A stretch of DNA of 25,117 bases from Chloroflexota bacterium (GTDB lineage Bacteria; Chloroflexota; Anaerolineae; UBA7937), in assembly GCA_003453555.1 (NCBI GenBank), contig DMLA01000067.1, positions 1 to 25,117 of the forward strand. The letters are read 5' to 3'. A program made the position numbers and the translations under genes. Below the pieces are notes generated by a model, which saw only the letters and a list, made by a program, of their open reading frames with translations, was not told the origin of the DNA and did not search any database. Positions 1-6,348 of this stretch are shown one piece after another (positions within the stretch are counted from its first letter, which is position 1; every line of letters begins with the position of its first letter).

Positions 1-48
1 GCATCTCTTATGCTGGAAGCCCGCGGCTCTATGAGGAGCAACCGGTGA
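1..48 (+). CDS. C-terminal end of an upstream gene (partial, tentative)
   Basis: Frame 1 is open from the window edge to a TGA at 46-48, giving the ending ASLMLEARGSMRSNR. The stop overlaps the GTG start of the next gene by four bases (GTGA at 45-48), the same coupling style as the ATGA junctions at 1244 and 9448. Fifteen residues are too few to recognise a family. The frame of the next gene is also open upstream to the window edge, so this reading is only one possibility. Confidence 0.3.
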   Translation, partial: ASLMLEARGSMRSNR

Positions 49-1247
49 GGGTTCTAGTCACGATCTTCGAGAAACTGATACCCATCAGCGGGGGGGGCAC
101 TCCCAGGATATCTAATCTGGTCAAGGCTTTCGTGGCCAGAGGGCACGAGGTATATGTGGCCTCCTCCATCGCCGTCTCCAGAGAAGAAGCCATCGACCGA
201 TACGGGTGTGCCCATTGGTTGCCCATCCAGGGGGTGAACCGTTTGGGCCGGTGGAAGATGCCCAAATATATGGTCGCTTTCCCCTTCAACATCTTACGGG
301 TCACCAACTACGCTCGACGGCTGAAACCCGATCTCATCGTTTCCCACAATTCCATCGCTGGCTACAGCGCCCTTCTGGCCAAGGGGTTCCACCCCCAAAC
401 TTTGGCCCTCTTAGACCTCACCGATCTCCTCTTCGAGTACCTAGAAGATTACCCCTCCAGATGGTTGGGGGCCATACTGAGCGTGGGGCGGAAAATGGAG
501 AGAACGGCCATCAGTGATTCAGACAAAATCATCACCATCAGCCAGGCTATGAAGGGTATCGCCTGCCGGTTTGGGGCCCGTCCCCAGGATATCGATGTGG
601 TGCCCGATGGTGTGGATACTAATATCTTCAAAAAGATCAACGGTGATGATCTGCGACAGAAGTACACCCGGGGCGCGGATCACGTTCTCATCTTCCACGG
701 CGTGATCGACCCCCAGGATCACCCGGAACTTCTGGTAGAGGCAGCCCGCTTGGTGGTAGAGAGGTGCCCTAAGACAGCCTTTTGGATGGTGGGGGGTGGG
801 ACTGCCGTTCCCTATCTGAAAGAGAGGGTGGCCAGGTACGGTTTGGATGATCACTTCCATTTCTCAGGTTGGGTGCCTCAAGAAGAGGTTCCTCGCTATA
901 TCTCGGCCAGCGACCTGGGGCTGGTGATACTCCCTGACGTGCTATCGGCGCGAGGTCGTGTCACCCTCAAGGAGTTCGAGTACTGGGCTTGTGGGGTCCC
1001 CTCTATCCTTCCTCGTCTTCCAGCGCTAGAAGAGGTGATGGAGGAAGGGGAGGAGGGGCTATTTTACACTCCCGGAGACCATCGAGATCTGGCCGACAAG
1101 GTCTGCTCTCTTCTAACTAATGATGTCCGGCGCAAGGAGTTAGGCACTCGAGGGCTGCAGAAGGTGAGAGAGAAGTTCGAGTGGCGAAGCCTAGCGGAGA
1201 GGTTCGTGCGATTATGCGAAGGTTATCTGGAGAGTAAAACGACATGA
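45..1247 (+). CDS. GT4-family (GT-B fold) glycosyltransferase
   Basis: A 400-residue GT-B glycosyltransferase of the GT4 type, expected to move a sugar from a nucleotide-sugar donor to a lipid- or glycan-linked acceptor at the cytoplasmic membrane face. Visible: an N-terminal Rossmann-like strand MRVLVTIF followed by a glycine-rich SGGGTPR acceptor loop (residues ~15-21); the interdomain segment VPDGVDTNIF (~186-195); the C-domain motif MVGGG; the donor-side segment KEFEYWACGVP (~308-318); and EEGLFYTPGD, the usual second acidic motif of GT4. The GTG start has a GAGGAG ribosome site (33-38) six bases upstream. The frame is open further upstream, so a longer product cannot be excluded. The 3' end overlaps the radical SAM gene by ATGA. 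The 8-G run at 90-97 is in frame here. Donor and acceptor are unknown. Confidence 0.9.
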   Translation: MRVLVTIFEKLIPISGGGTPRISNLVKAFVARGHEVYVASSIAVSREEAIDRYGCAHWLPIQGVNRLGRWKMPKYMVAFPFNILRVTNYARRLKPDLIVSHNSIAGYSALLAKGFHPQTLALLDLTDLLFEYLEDYPSRWLGAILSVGRKMERTAISDSDKIITISQAMKGIACRFGARPQDIDVVPDGVDTNIFKKINGDDLRQKYTRGADHVLIFHGVIDPQDHPELLVEAARLVVERCPKTAFWMVGGGTAVPYLKERVARYGLDDHFHFSGWVPQEEVPRYISASDLGLVILPDVLSARGRVTLKEFEYWACGVPSILPRLPALEEVMEEGEEGLFYTPGDHRDLADKVCSLLTNDVRRKELGTRGLQKVREKFEWRSLAERFVRLCEGYLESKTT

Positions 1248-2683
1248 GGGTCCTAGTTACCAACCCCCCCTGGCCTGGCCCAGGGTATGGAGCCCGTTCC
1301 GATGTCCGCTGGCCCCATAAGCGGAGCGATAAATACTTGGAGTACCCCATCTATCTGGCCTATGCTGTGGCGGTGTTGGAAGAGGCGGGCTTCGAAGTGG
1401 GGTTCCTAGACGGGGTGATGGAGGAGATGTCCATCGCCGAGTTCGCCGAGGCGGTGGCCAAAGAGGCACCGGATCTGGTGGTGATGGAGTGTTCTACCCC
1501 TTCCATAGAGTACGACTTAGAAACGGCAAAGGCCATCAAGGATAGAAGAGGCCACACATTCGTGGCGCTGGTCGGCTCCCACCCCACCTTCTTCCACCAG
1601 GAGATATTGGAGGCCAACCCGGCCGTAGATGCCATCTGCCGTGGGGAGTTCGAGTTGACGGTGAAAGAGTTGGCCCAGACTTTGGCTCTTGATGGCGACC
1701 TCTCGAAGGTGTTGGGGCTCTCCTATCGTCAGGATGGTGGAGTTCAGATTAACCCAGAACGCCCTCTCCTAGAAGAATTGGACAGCCTTCCCTTTCCAGC
1801 CTGGCATATAGTGAGATGCGAGGGGTACCACTCAGCCGTCTACTCGGGCCACAGGACCATGACCATGGTCAGTTCGCGAGGCTGCCCAGCCCATTGCACC
1901 TATTGCCTCTGGCCGGAGACCCTCTACGGCCATAGGTTCCGGGCTCGAAGCGCGGCCAATGTGGTGGAGGAGATAGAACGCTTGGTACAGGATTACGGCG
2001 TGGACGAGATATATTTCGATGACGACTGCCTCACTTTGGATAAAGGGCGGATGCTGGAGATATGTCACCTCATCCAAGAGAGAGGGGTCCAGGTGAATTG
2101 GATCTGCCAGAGCCGGGTGGATACCGTGGACGAAGAGATGCTGGCCGCCATGAAAAAAGCGGGCTGCCACTATATCTATTTCGGCGTGGAGTCGGGCTCG
2201 CCCAAGATGCTGAAATTGATGCGCAAAGGGATTTCGCTTTCGCGGACCAAGGAGACCTTCGCCATCTGTCGGAGGTTGGGGATCAAGGCCCAGGCCTTCT
2301 TCCTCTTCGGCATCCCAGGGGAGGACCAAGAGACGATTCGTCAGACCATCGAGTTCGCCAAAGAACTGGACCCCGATAGCGTTCAGTTCGCCGTGGCTAT
2401 CCCCCATCCGGGGACCCAACTTTATGAAGAGTGCCAAAGAAACGGCTGGTTGGTTTACGATTCCTGGGCGGACTTCGCCTCGAAGAACTCCCTCATCGAA
2501 ACGGAGGAGTTATCTCGGGAAGAGGTGGAGCGCGCCCGGGTGCGAGCCTACCGAGGGTTCTACTTCCGGCCCGGTTTCATCCTCAGGAGTGCTCTAAGGA
2601 TACGCAGCCTGAAAGATGTGAGGCGGCTTCTGAGGGGTGCCAAATCGGTTGTGGATCGGATATACTTCTTCCAGGGAGCTTGA
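1244..2683 (+). CDS. B12-binding-type radical SAM protein
   Basis: A 479-residue radical SAM enzyme with a probable cobalamin-binding N-domain. The N-terminal ~170 residues (MRVLVTNPPWPGPG..., then VALVGSHPTFF and an ICRGEFELT-like segment) follow the usual layout of the B12-binding/radical SAM superfamily. The iron-sulfur motif CPAHCTYC (C214, C218, C221) sits in SSRGCPAHCTYC, followed by YFDDDCLTL, an FGVESGS strand and FFLFGIPGE, all typical of the radical SAM barrel. The C-terminus includes IPHPGTQLYEE. The start ATG overlaps the previous stop by four bases, indicating translational coupling to the GT4 gene. Members carry out methylations, rearrangements or C-C couplings; the substrate here is unknown. 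By context I infer a sugar or lipid-carrier modification. Family assignment is firm, reaction is not. Confidence 0.9.
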   Translation: MRVLVTNPPWPGPGYGARSDVRWPHKRSDKYLEYPIYLAYAVAVLEEAGFEVGFLDGVMEEMSIAEFAEAVAKEAPDLVVMECSTPSIEYDLETAKAIKDRRGHTFVALVGSHPTFFHQEILEANPAVDAICRGEFELTVKELAQTLALDGDLSKVLGLSYRQDGGVQINPERPLLEELDSLPFPAWHIVRCEGYHSAVYSGHRTMTMVSSRGCPAHCTYCLWPETLYGHRFRARSAANVVEEIERLVQDYGVDEIYFDDDCLTLDKGRMLEICHLIQERGVQVNWICQSRVDTVDEEMLAAMKKAGCHYIYFGVESGSPKMLKLMRKGISLSRTKETFAICRRLGIKAQAFFLFGIPGEDQETIRQTIEFAKELDPDSVQFAVAIPHPGTQLYEECQRNGWLVYDSWADFASKNSLIETEELSREEVERARVRAYRGFYFRPGFILRSALRIRSLKDVRRLLRGAKSVVDRIYFFQGA

Positions 2684-2686
2684 AAA

Positions 2687-2755
2687 GTGATAGTTGAGGA
2701 GGTCGTTTCTAGGGATGAGGTGATCTTCCTCTCCTTGGTCATGAAAGAGTATTGA
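2687..2755 (+). other. Possible 22-codon micro-ORF in the gap before the GT2 gene
   Basis: GTG at 2687 opens a 22-codon frame ending at TGA 2753-2755. Its stop overlaps the possible TTG start at 2752 of the next gene in a TTGA arrangement. A strong Shine-Dalgarno-like GAGGAGGT lies inside it (2696-2703) without a well placed start behind it. It may be a leader peptide, a remnant, or chance; I see no conserved features. Confidence 0.12.
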
Positions 2756-2763
2756 TTGTATCT

Positions 2764-3729
2764 ATGCGGAGGGTAGGAGTGGTTCAACAAGGTTCTTCTC
2801 CCGAGATCTCTGTAGTAGTACCCCTCTTGAATGAGGAGGAGAATATCGAGCCTCTCTACCAGGCTCTCCGGGAGACTCTGGAAGGCCTGGATATGGGGTA
2901 CGAGATCGTATTCGTTGACGATGGTAGTACTGACAACTCCTATGAGATTCTAGAGCGGTTGCACGCCGAGGACCGAGAACATGTGCGGGTTATTCAATTC
3001 CGGCGCAATTTCGGCAAGACGGCGGCTCTAGCCTCTGGCTTCAACCGGTCGAGGGGCGAGGTAATCGTCACCCTAGACGCCGACCTTCAGGACGACCCTG
3101 GCGAGATCCCCAAACTTCTAGGGCCTTTGGAGGAAGGTTATGACCTGGTCTCCGCCTGGCGGCGATACCGCAAGGACCCTCTCTCTAAGACCCTGCCTTC
3201 CCGCATCTTCAACGGAGTGGTCTGTGCCCTCACCGGGGTGAAGTTGCATGACCTGAATAGCGGCTTCAAGGCCTATCGGCGGGAGGTGGCCCAAGGGGTC
3301 AAGATATACGGAGAACTCCACCGCTTCATCCCTGTCCTCGCTCATTGGCGGGGCTATCGAGTGGGAGAGGTGGAGGTAGTTCACCATCCCCGAAGGTATG
3401 GCCGGTCCAAATATGGCCTCAGCCGATTGAACCGAGGCTTCGTGGACTTTCTGGTGGTCCTCTTCCTGACCTATTATCTTAGGAGGCCATTACAACTTTT
3501 CGGGGCCATCGGCGCTCTCCTCTTCACCGCGGGCTTTGCCATCGGGCTCTATTTGACGGTGCTCTGGTTTTTCGGTCAGGGGATCGGTTGGCGGCCTTTG
3601 CTCTTCGCTGGCATATTGGCTATGATCGTGGGTGTGCAACTGATCTCCATCGGGCTTCTGGGAGAGATGATCAGAAATTTTGCCTACCAACCGGAGGAGG
3701 AGTATTCGATCCGGCGAGTTTTGGATTAG
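2764..3729 (+). CDS. Polyprenyl-phosphate sugar synthase-like GT2 (DPMS/GtrB-like)
   Basis: GT2 (GT-A fold) glycosyltransferase, ~321 residues, of the dolichyl-phosphate mannose synthase/GtrB/ArnC-like type, which transfers a sugar from a nucleotide donor to polyprenyl phosphate. Visible: ISVVVPLLNEEENI near the N-terminus, FVDDGSTD (donor-binding acidic pair), RRNFGKTAAL, the catalytic-metal DADLQDDP, HDLNSGFKAYRR and ELHRFIPVLA. Two hydrophobic C-terminal segments follow (LFGAIGALLFTAGFAIG and LFAGILAMIVGVQLISIG), the usual membrane anchors. The start is uncertain: ATG 2764 has no clear ribosome site, TTG 2752 is in frame, and GTG 2779 has GGAGGG at 2769-2773 about five bases upstream; all precede the first conserved strand. 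It is separated by 18 bases from the membrane protein downstream. Its FKAYR motif variant differs from the second GT2 at 6347, suggesting a different sugar. Confidence 0.9.
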   Translation: MRRVGVVQQGSSPEISVVVPLLNEEENIEPLYQALRETLEGLDMGYEIVFVDDGSTDNSYEILERLHAEDREHVRVIQFRRNFGKTAALASGFNRSRGEVIVTLDADLQDDPGEIPKLLGPLEEGYDLVSAWRRYRKDPLSKTLPSRIFNGVVCALTGVKLHDLNSGFKAYRREVAQGVKIYGELHRFIPVLAHWRGYRVGEVEVVHHPRRYGRSKYGLSRLNRGFVDFLVVLFLTYYLRRPLQLFGAIGALLFTAGFAIGLYLTVLWFFGQGIGWRPLLFAGILAMIVGVQLISIGLLGEMIRNFAYQPEEEYSIRRVLD

Positions 3730-3747
3730 ACGCTAAAGGAGCCTCTC

Positions 3748-4671
3748 TTGCTGAAAAAGATAGCCCAGGGCCTAGTGATCGGCTTGGTTCTCTACTTCTG
3801 GGGAGTCTATCTGTATAGAAGTTGGAGCGACTTGGCTGCTTACCAATGGGAGGTGAACTACACTTTCCTTTTCCTGGGCTACCTTTTTTCCTCTCTCTCC
3901 TCTTTTGGTTTGGGCTTTATCTGGCGGTGGCTCATAGCCAAGATGGGGTGGCGGCTGGATTTGGGTTTGGCCTTGCGGATATGGTTCTCCTCCATGTTCA
4001 CCCGGTACACTCCGGGCAAGGTCTGGCATGTGGTAGGCAGGGTCTACCTTTCCCGTCAGGAAGGGGTCTCCGGCGCTGACGCCTTCCTGAGCATGGCCTT
4101 GGAGCAGGCTTTGGCTTTCCTGGCCACTATCATCGTTTTTCTCTTCTCCCTCATTTTTTGGGTGGAGGGGAGAAGCATGGCGGAATCATGGCCTCTTATC
4201 CTTCTAATCCCCTTGCTTTTGGCTCTGGTCCATCCTCGCCTTTTCGCTCCCCTCCTCAACTTCGGTCTCCGGATCCTACGTCGACCGGAGGTGGAATTGA
4301 CCCTCCAATATAGAGAACTCCTCATCTTCCTGGTCTATTATTTAGCCCCGGCTCTTCTCAACGGGTTGGCCCTCTACTTCGTCCTTCGTTCTTTATACCC
4401 CTTGGCGCTGGAGAGACTTCCTATGGTGGTAGGGGCAGCCTCTTTGGCCTGGCTCGTCGGCTATCTCAGTTTTCTTGTCCCTGCCGGGTTAGGGGTGCGG
4501 GAGGGGATTTTGGTAATCCTCCTTTCCTCCTGTTCGCCATTACCGGTAGCCACCGCAACCAGCCTCCTTTCGCGGATCCTGATAACCATAGCGGAGGGGA
4601 TGTGGGTGATGATCACCAACCTTTGGGCTGGACGGGGGCTGGTCAGGCCTGCAAAGGAGGGAAGAGGCTAG
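3748..4671 (+). CDS. UPF0104 / LPG-synthase-TM-like membrane protein (candidate flippase-type)
   Basis: A 307-residue polytopic membrane protein. The conserved RYTPGKVWHVVGRVYL (residues 86-101) and YLSFLVPAGLGVREG (~239-253) are hallmarks of the UPF0104/lysylphosphatidylglycerol-synthase transmembrane region (flippase-like domain), here without any soluble catalytic domain. About seven to eight hydrophobic segments are visible. The start is TTG at 3748 with AAAGGAG at 3735-3741, six bases upstream; CTG at 3751 is a less likely alternative. It follows the DPMS-like GT2 by 18 bases and precedes the acyltransferase by 10. Proteins of this family accompany polyprenyl-sugar synthases and are suspected of moving lipids across the membrane; a role in carrying the lipid-linked sugar outward is my inference from context. 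Confidence 0.85.
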   Translation: MLKKIAQGLVIGLVLYFWGVYLYRSWSDLAAYQWEVNYTFLFLGYLFSSLSSFGLGFIWRWLIAKMGWRLDLGLALRIWFSSMFTRYTPGKVWHVVGRVYLSRQEGVSGADAFLSMALEQALAFLATIIVFLFSLIFWVEGRSMAESWPLILLIPLLLALVHPRLFAPLLNFGLRILRRPEVELTLQYRELLIFLVYYLAPALLNGLALYFVLRSLYPLALERLPMVVGAASLAWLVGYLSFLVPAGLGVREGILVILLSSCSPLPVATATSLLSRILITIAEGMWVMITNLWAGRGLVRPAKEGRG

Positions 4672-4681
4672 GATTTGGAGA

Positions 4682-5431
4682 ATGGGGAAAAAAGAGCGCC
4701 AGATCAGGACAAAAGCCCATGAAGGCATCTCCTCTCAGGGTCTGGTTCAGAACCTCAGGCGATATGTCCAGAGAGTGACTGGCCGGTCCTCCCTTCTGCC
4801 TTTCCTCTGGCAGGGTTTCTTACTTTCCACCTTGGGCCCCCTGCCCACCATCGGCGCCACCTATTTGCGAGGTCTCCTCTACCGATCCGTCTTGGGCGGA
4901 GTGGGAAGGAACAGCCTTGTAGAGCAGAACGTTCGCTTCCTAGTCCCGGGAAGGATCTTCTTGGGGGACAGAGTCTTCATCGGGGAGAATAGCCTCCTGG
5001 ATGTCTCCTCCTGGGGGGGGCGGATAGAGCTAAAAGACGAGGTCTGGGTCTCCCGAGATTGCATCATCGTATGCGGAGAGGGGTATGAGGTGGTGCTGGG
5101 CGAGCATGTCTATCTAGGCCCTCGGGCCCTCCTCTACGGCCATGCAGGTATCACCATCGGCAAAGACACCCTCATCGCCAATGACGTTCAACTTATCTGT
5201 GGAAGCCACGTCTTCACCGACCCCCACACCCCTATCCGCCTCCAAGGGGCGACAGAGGAGAAGATCGAGATCGGGGAGGATGTATGGGTGGGGGCCTCGA
5301 CCATCGTCCTGGGTGGGGTCACCATAGGAAGAGGAGCGGTGGTAGGGGCAGGGGCGGTGGTCACCAAAGATATACCCAGTTACGGCATCGCTCGGGGGGT
5401 GCCGGCCACCATCGTGGGTCAGCGGGGTTAG
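4682..5431 (+). CDS. Left-handed beta-helix (hexapeptide) O-acyl/acetyltransferase
   Basis: A 249-residue hexapeptide-repeat acyltransferase of the WbbJ/maltose acetyltransferase-like group, which moves an acyl group (commonly acetyl from acetyl-CoA) to a sugar hydroxyl. From about residue 90 on, hexapeptide turns are visible: FLGDRVFIGENSLLD, VVLGEHVYLGPRALL, ITIGKDTLIANDVQL, IEIGEDVWVGASTIV, VTIGRGAVVGAGAVV, closing with a DIPSYGIARGVPA cap typical of the family. GSHVFTDPHTPI carries the likely catalytic histidine. The first ~85 residues are basic and partly hydrophobic and may pack on the membrane. ATG 4682 has only a weak AGGA (4670-4673) upstream; the gap to the preceding stop is 10 bases. 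An 8-G run at 5013-5020 is in frame. It probably decorates the surface glycan with acetyl groups. Confidence 0.88.
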   Translation: MGKKERQIRTKAHEGISSQGLVQNLRRYVQRVTGRSSLLPFLWQGFLLSTLGPLPTIGATYLRGLLYRSVLGGVGRNSLVEQNVRFLVPGRIFLGDRVFIGENSLLDVSSWGGRIELKDEVWVSRDCIIVCGEGYEVVLGEHVYLGPRALLYGHAGITIGKDTLIANDVQLICGSHVFTDPHTPIRLQGATEEKIEIGEDVWVGASTIVLGGVTIGRGAVVGAGAVVTKDIPSYGIARGVPATIVGQRG

Positions 5432-6208
5432 AGAGATTAGTTTGCACTGGGCTCTTGTTGCTCCTCTACAGTAGAGGGACGGCCGGTCTGGCTCAGGAGC
5501 CCCCGCCGCAAGCCTACTTGCCCTTGGTGATGAAGCGTTGGTATCGACTGGAAGATCACTTCGATACCGACGCTGATAACTGGACGCCTTTCCTGAACTA
5601 TTGGCGGTTGAACCCCCAACAATGGTATTGGAGTGCTACGGGCGGATACGAAGGCGGCGGCTACAGGCGCAACATGTGCCTAGGGGTTTCTGACTGCGAT
5701 CGCGGGGCCCATGACGCCCTGACTATGTACTTAGAGGGAGATAGTCAGACCTGGACCAATTACCGGTTGCGAGCCCGGGTCAACCTAGTATCGGGGGGGG
5801 CAGATAGGCGTTTGGTTCCGAGGGACTTTCGTGGATGAGGGCGGGGGCAACGGCCGCAAGTTGACCGGGTACTACTTCACCTTGGATCCCGCTCACGCCA
5901 AGTTGACCCTATGGCAGATGCAGACTGAGGATGAGTGTGACCCCGACACCTGTAATAAGCCTTGGTATCTCTATCACCTTGGCAACCCGATATCATTGGA
6001 GGACGTTGATTTCTCCCTGGGGCACGGGAGATGGTACGAACTTAAGGTTGAAGTAGAAGGGTCTCTAATAAAGTGTTATGTAGATGATGTTTTAAAGATA
6101 GAGTATGACGATAGGATAGGCACCACCTTTCTCCAGGGAACAGTGGGCTTTTTCGTCTATAAGGCGAGCGATGCCCGCTTTGACGACGTATTGGTAGAGT
6201 CCCTCTAA
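5428..6208 (+). pseudogene. Secreted concanavalin A-like/DUF1080-like lectin domain protein, frameshifted
   Basis: A secreted lectin-like gene broken in two ways. The first frame runs LERLVCTGLLLLLYSRG...AGLAQ, a good signal peptide, followed by PQAYLPLVMK, a linker style I associate with exported Chloroflexota proteins, then a beta-sandwich domain (DHFDTDADNW...). It stops at TGA 5836-5838. The second frame (open from 5789 to the stop at 6206-6208) continues the same domain: GYYFTLDP, LTLWQMQ, WYELKVEVEG, FLQGTVGFFVY, ARFDDVLVESL. Dropping one G from the 8-G run at 5793-5800 joins them into ~259 residues reading VSGGQIGVWFRGTFVDEGGG. There is no ATG/GTG at the expected start: the signal peptide begins with TTA at 5428, while TTG at 5455/5458 would remove its basic n-region. 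It is either a decayed gene, a sequencing error in the G run, or a switchable gene. Role inferred as glycan binding outside the cell. Confidence 0.8.
5793..5800 (+). repeat. 8-G homopolymer at the frameshift site
   Basis: Eight consecutive G (preceded by TC, followed by CAG) lie exactly where the lectin-like gene changes frame. Seven G would give one continuous reading frame. Four other 8-G runs (90-97, 5013-5020, 6479-6486, 13900-13907) occur in genes of this window and are all in frame. Confidence 0.9.
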
Positions 6209-6224
6209 ATCCGTTTTAGAACTT

Positions 6225-6278
6225 GAACAGGTTCACTCGCCGTCGGAAAGTAGGGATGATGGCCGGGTGAACCTGTCC
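6225..6278 (+). promoter_or_regulatory. Imperfect inverted repeat / hairpin in the intergenic gap
   Basis: ACAGGTTCAC at 6227-6236 pairs perfectly with GTGAACCTGT at 6267-6276. The stem extends to 15 positions (6225-6239 with 6264-6278) with one mismatch and one G-T pair; the loop is 24 bases. No T-run follows, so it is not a classic intrinsic terminator. It lies 17 bases after the stop of the lectin-like gene and may be a terminator of another kind, an mRNA-stabilising hairpin, an operator or a leader element. Confidence 0.5.
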
Positions 6279-6300
6279 CTTTACAGGACCCTTGAAGGGT
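6272..6300 (+). promoter_or_regulatory. Alternative small hairpin plus 13-base palindrome
   Basis: CCTGT at 6272-6276 can also pair with ACAGG at 6283-6287 (loop CCCTTT), which is mutually exclusive with the larger stem that uses the same bases. Directly after it, ACCCTTGAAGGGT at 6288-6300 is a perfect palindrome around one central base. Alternative pairing of this kind is seen in attenuators and riboswitch expression platforms; here it is only a structural observation. Confidence 0.35.
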
Positions 6301-6319
6301 TGCGGCATGTTCCTCCCGG

Positions 6320-6348
6320 TTGCGAGGGAGAGATGGGGGTGATATAAT
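6320..6348 (+). promoter_or_regulatory. Candidate sigma70-type promoter
   Basis: TTGCGA at 6320-6325, a 17-base spacer, and a perfect TATAAT at 6343-6348 form a good housekeeping-type promoter string after the structured gap. The same bases also form a Shine-Dalgarno/start arrangement (GGGGGTGA at 6335-6342, ATG at 6347). If the promoter is used, transcription would begin near 6355 and translation from ATG 6380, so both readings cannot apply to the same mRNA. Confidence 0.45.

Noticed and set aside
1..44. In-frame upstream extension of the first GT4 gene, including YAGSPRLYEE, loosely similar to the PGTxLYEE motif near the end of radical SAM proteins
   Set aside because: The GTG at 45 has a good ribosome site and matches the normal N-terminus of the family; the resemblance is too short to support a fusion or a radical SAM remnant.
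1832..2437. A 201-residue minus-strand open frame
   Set aside because: It lies wholly within the radical SAM gene, antisense to its conserved motifs, and its translation has no recognisable domain.
5793..5800. Programmed ribosomal frameshift in the lectin-like gene
   Set aside because: No slippery heptamer with a downstream structure typical of -1 shifting; the needed shift is +1, and the missing start codon fits decay or sequence error better.
6225..6278. tRNA-like or intrinsic-terminator reading of the GGTTCA-containing hairpin
   Set aside because: No cloverleaf or acceptor stem can be formed around it and no T-run follows the stem, so neither call is supported.
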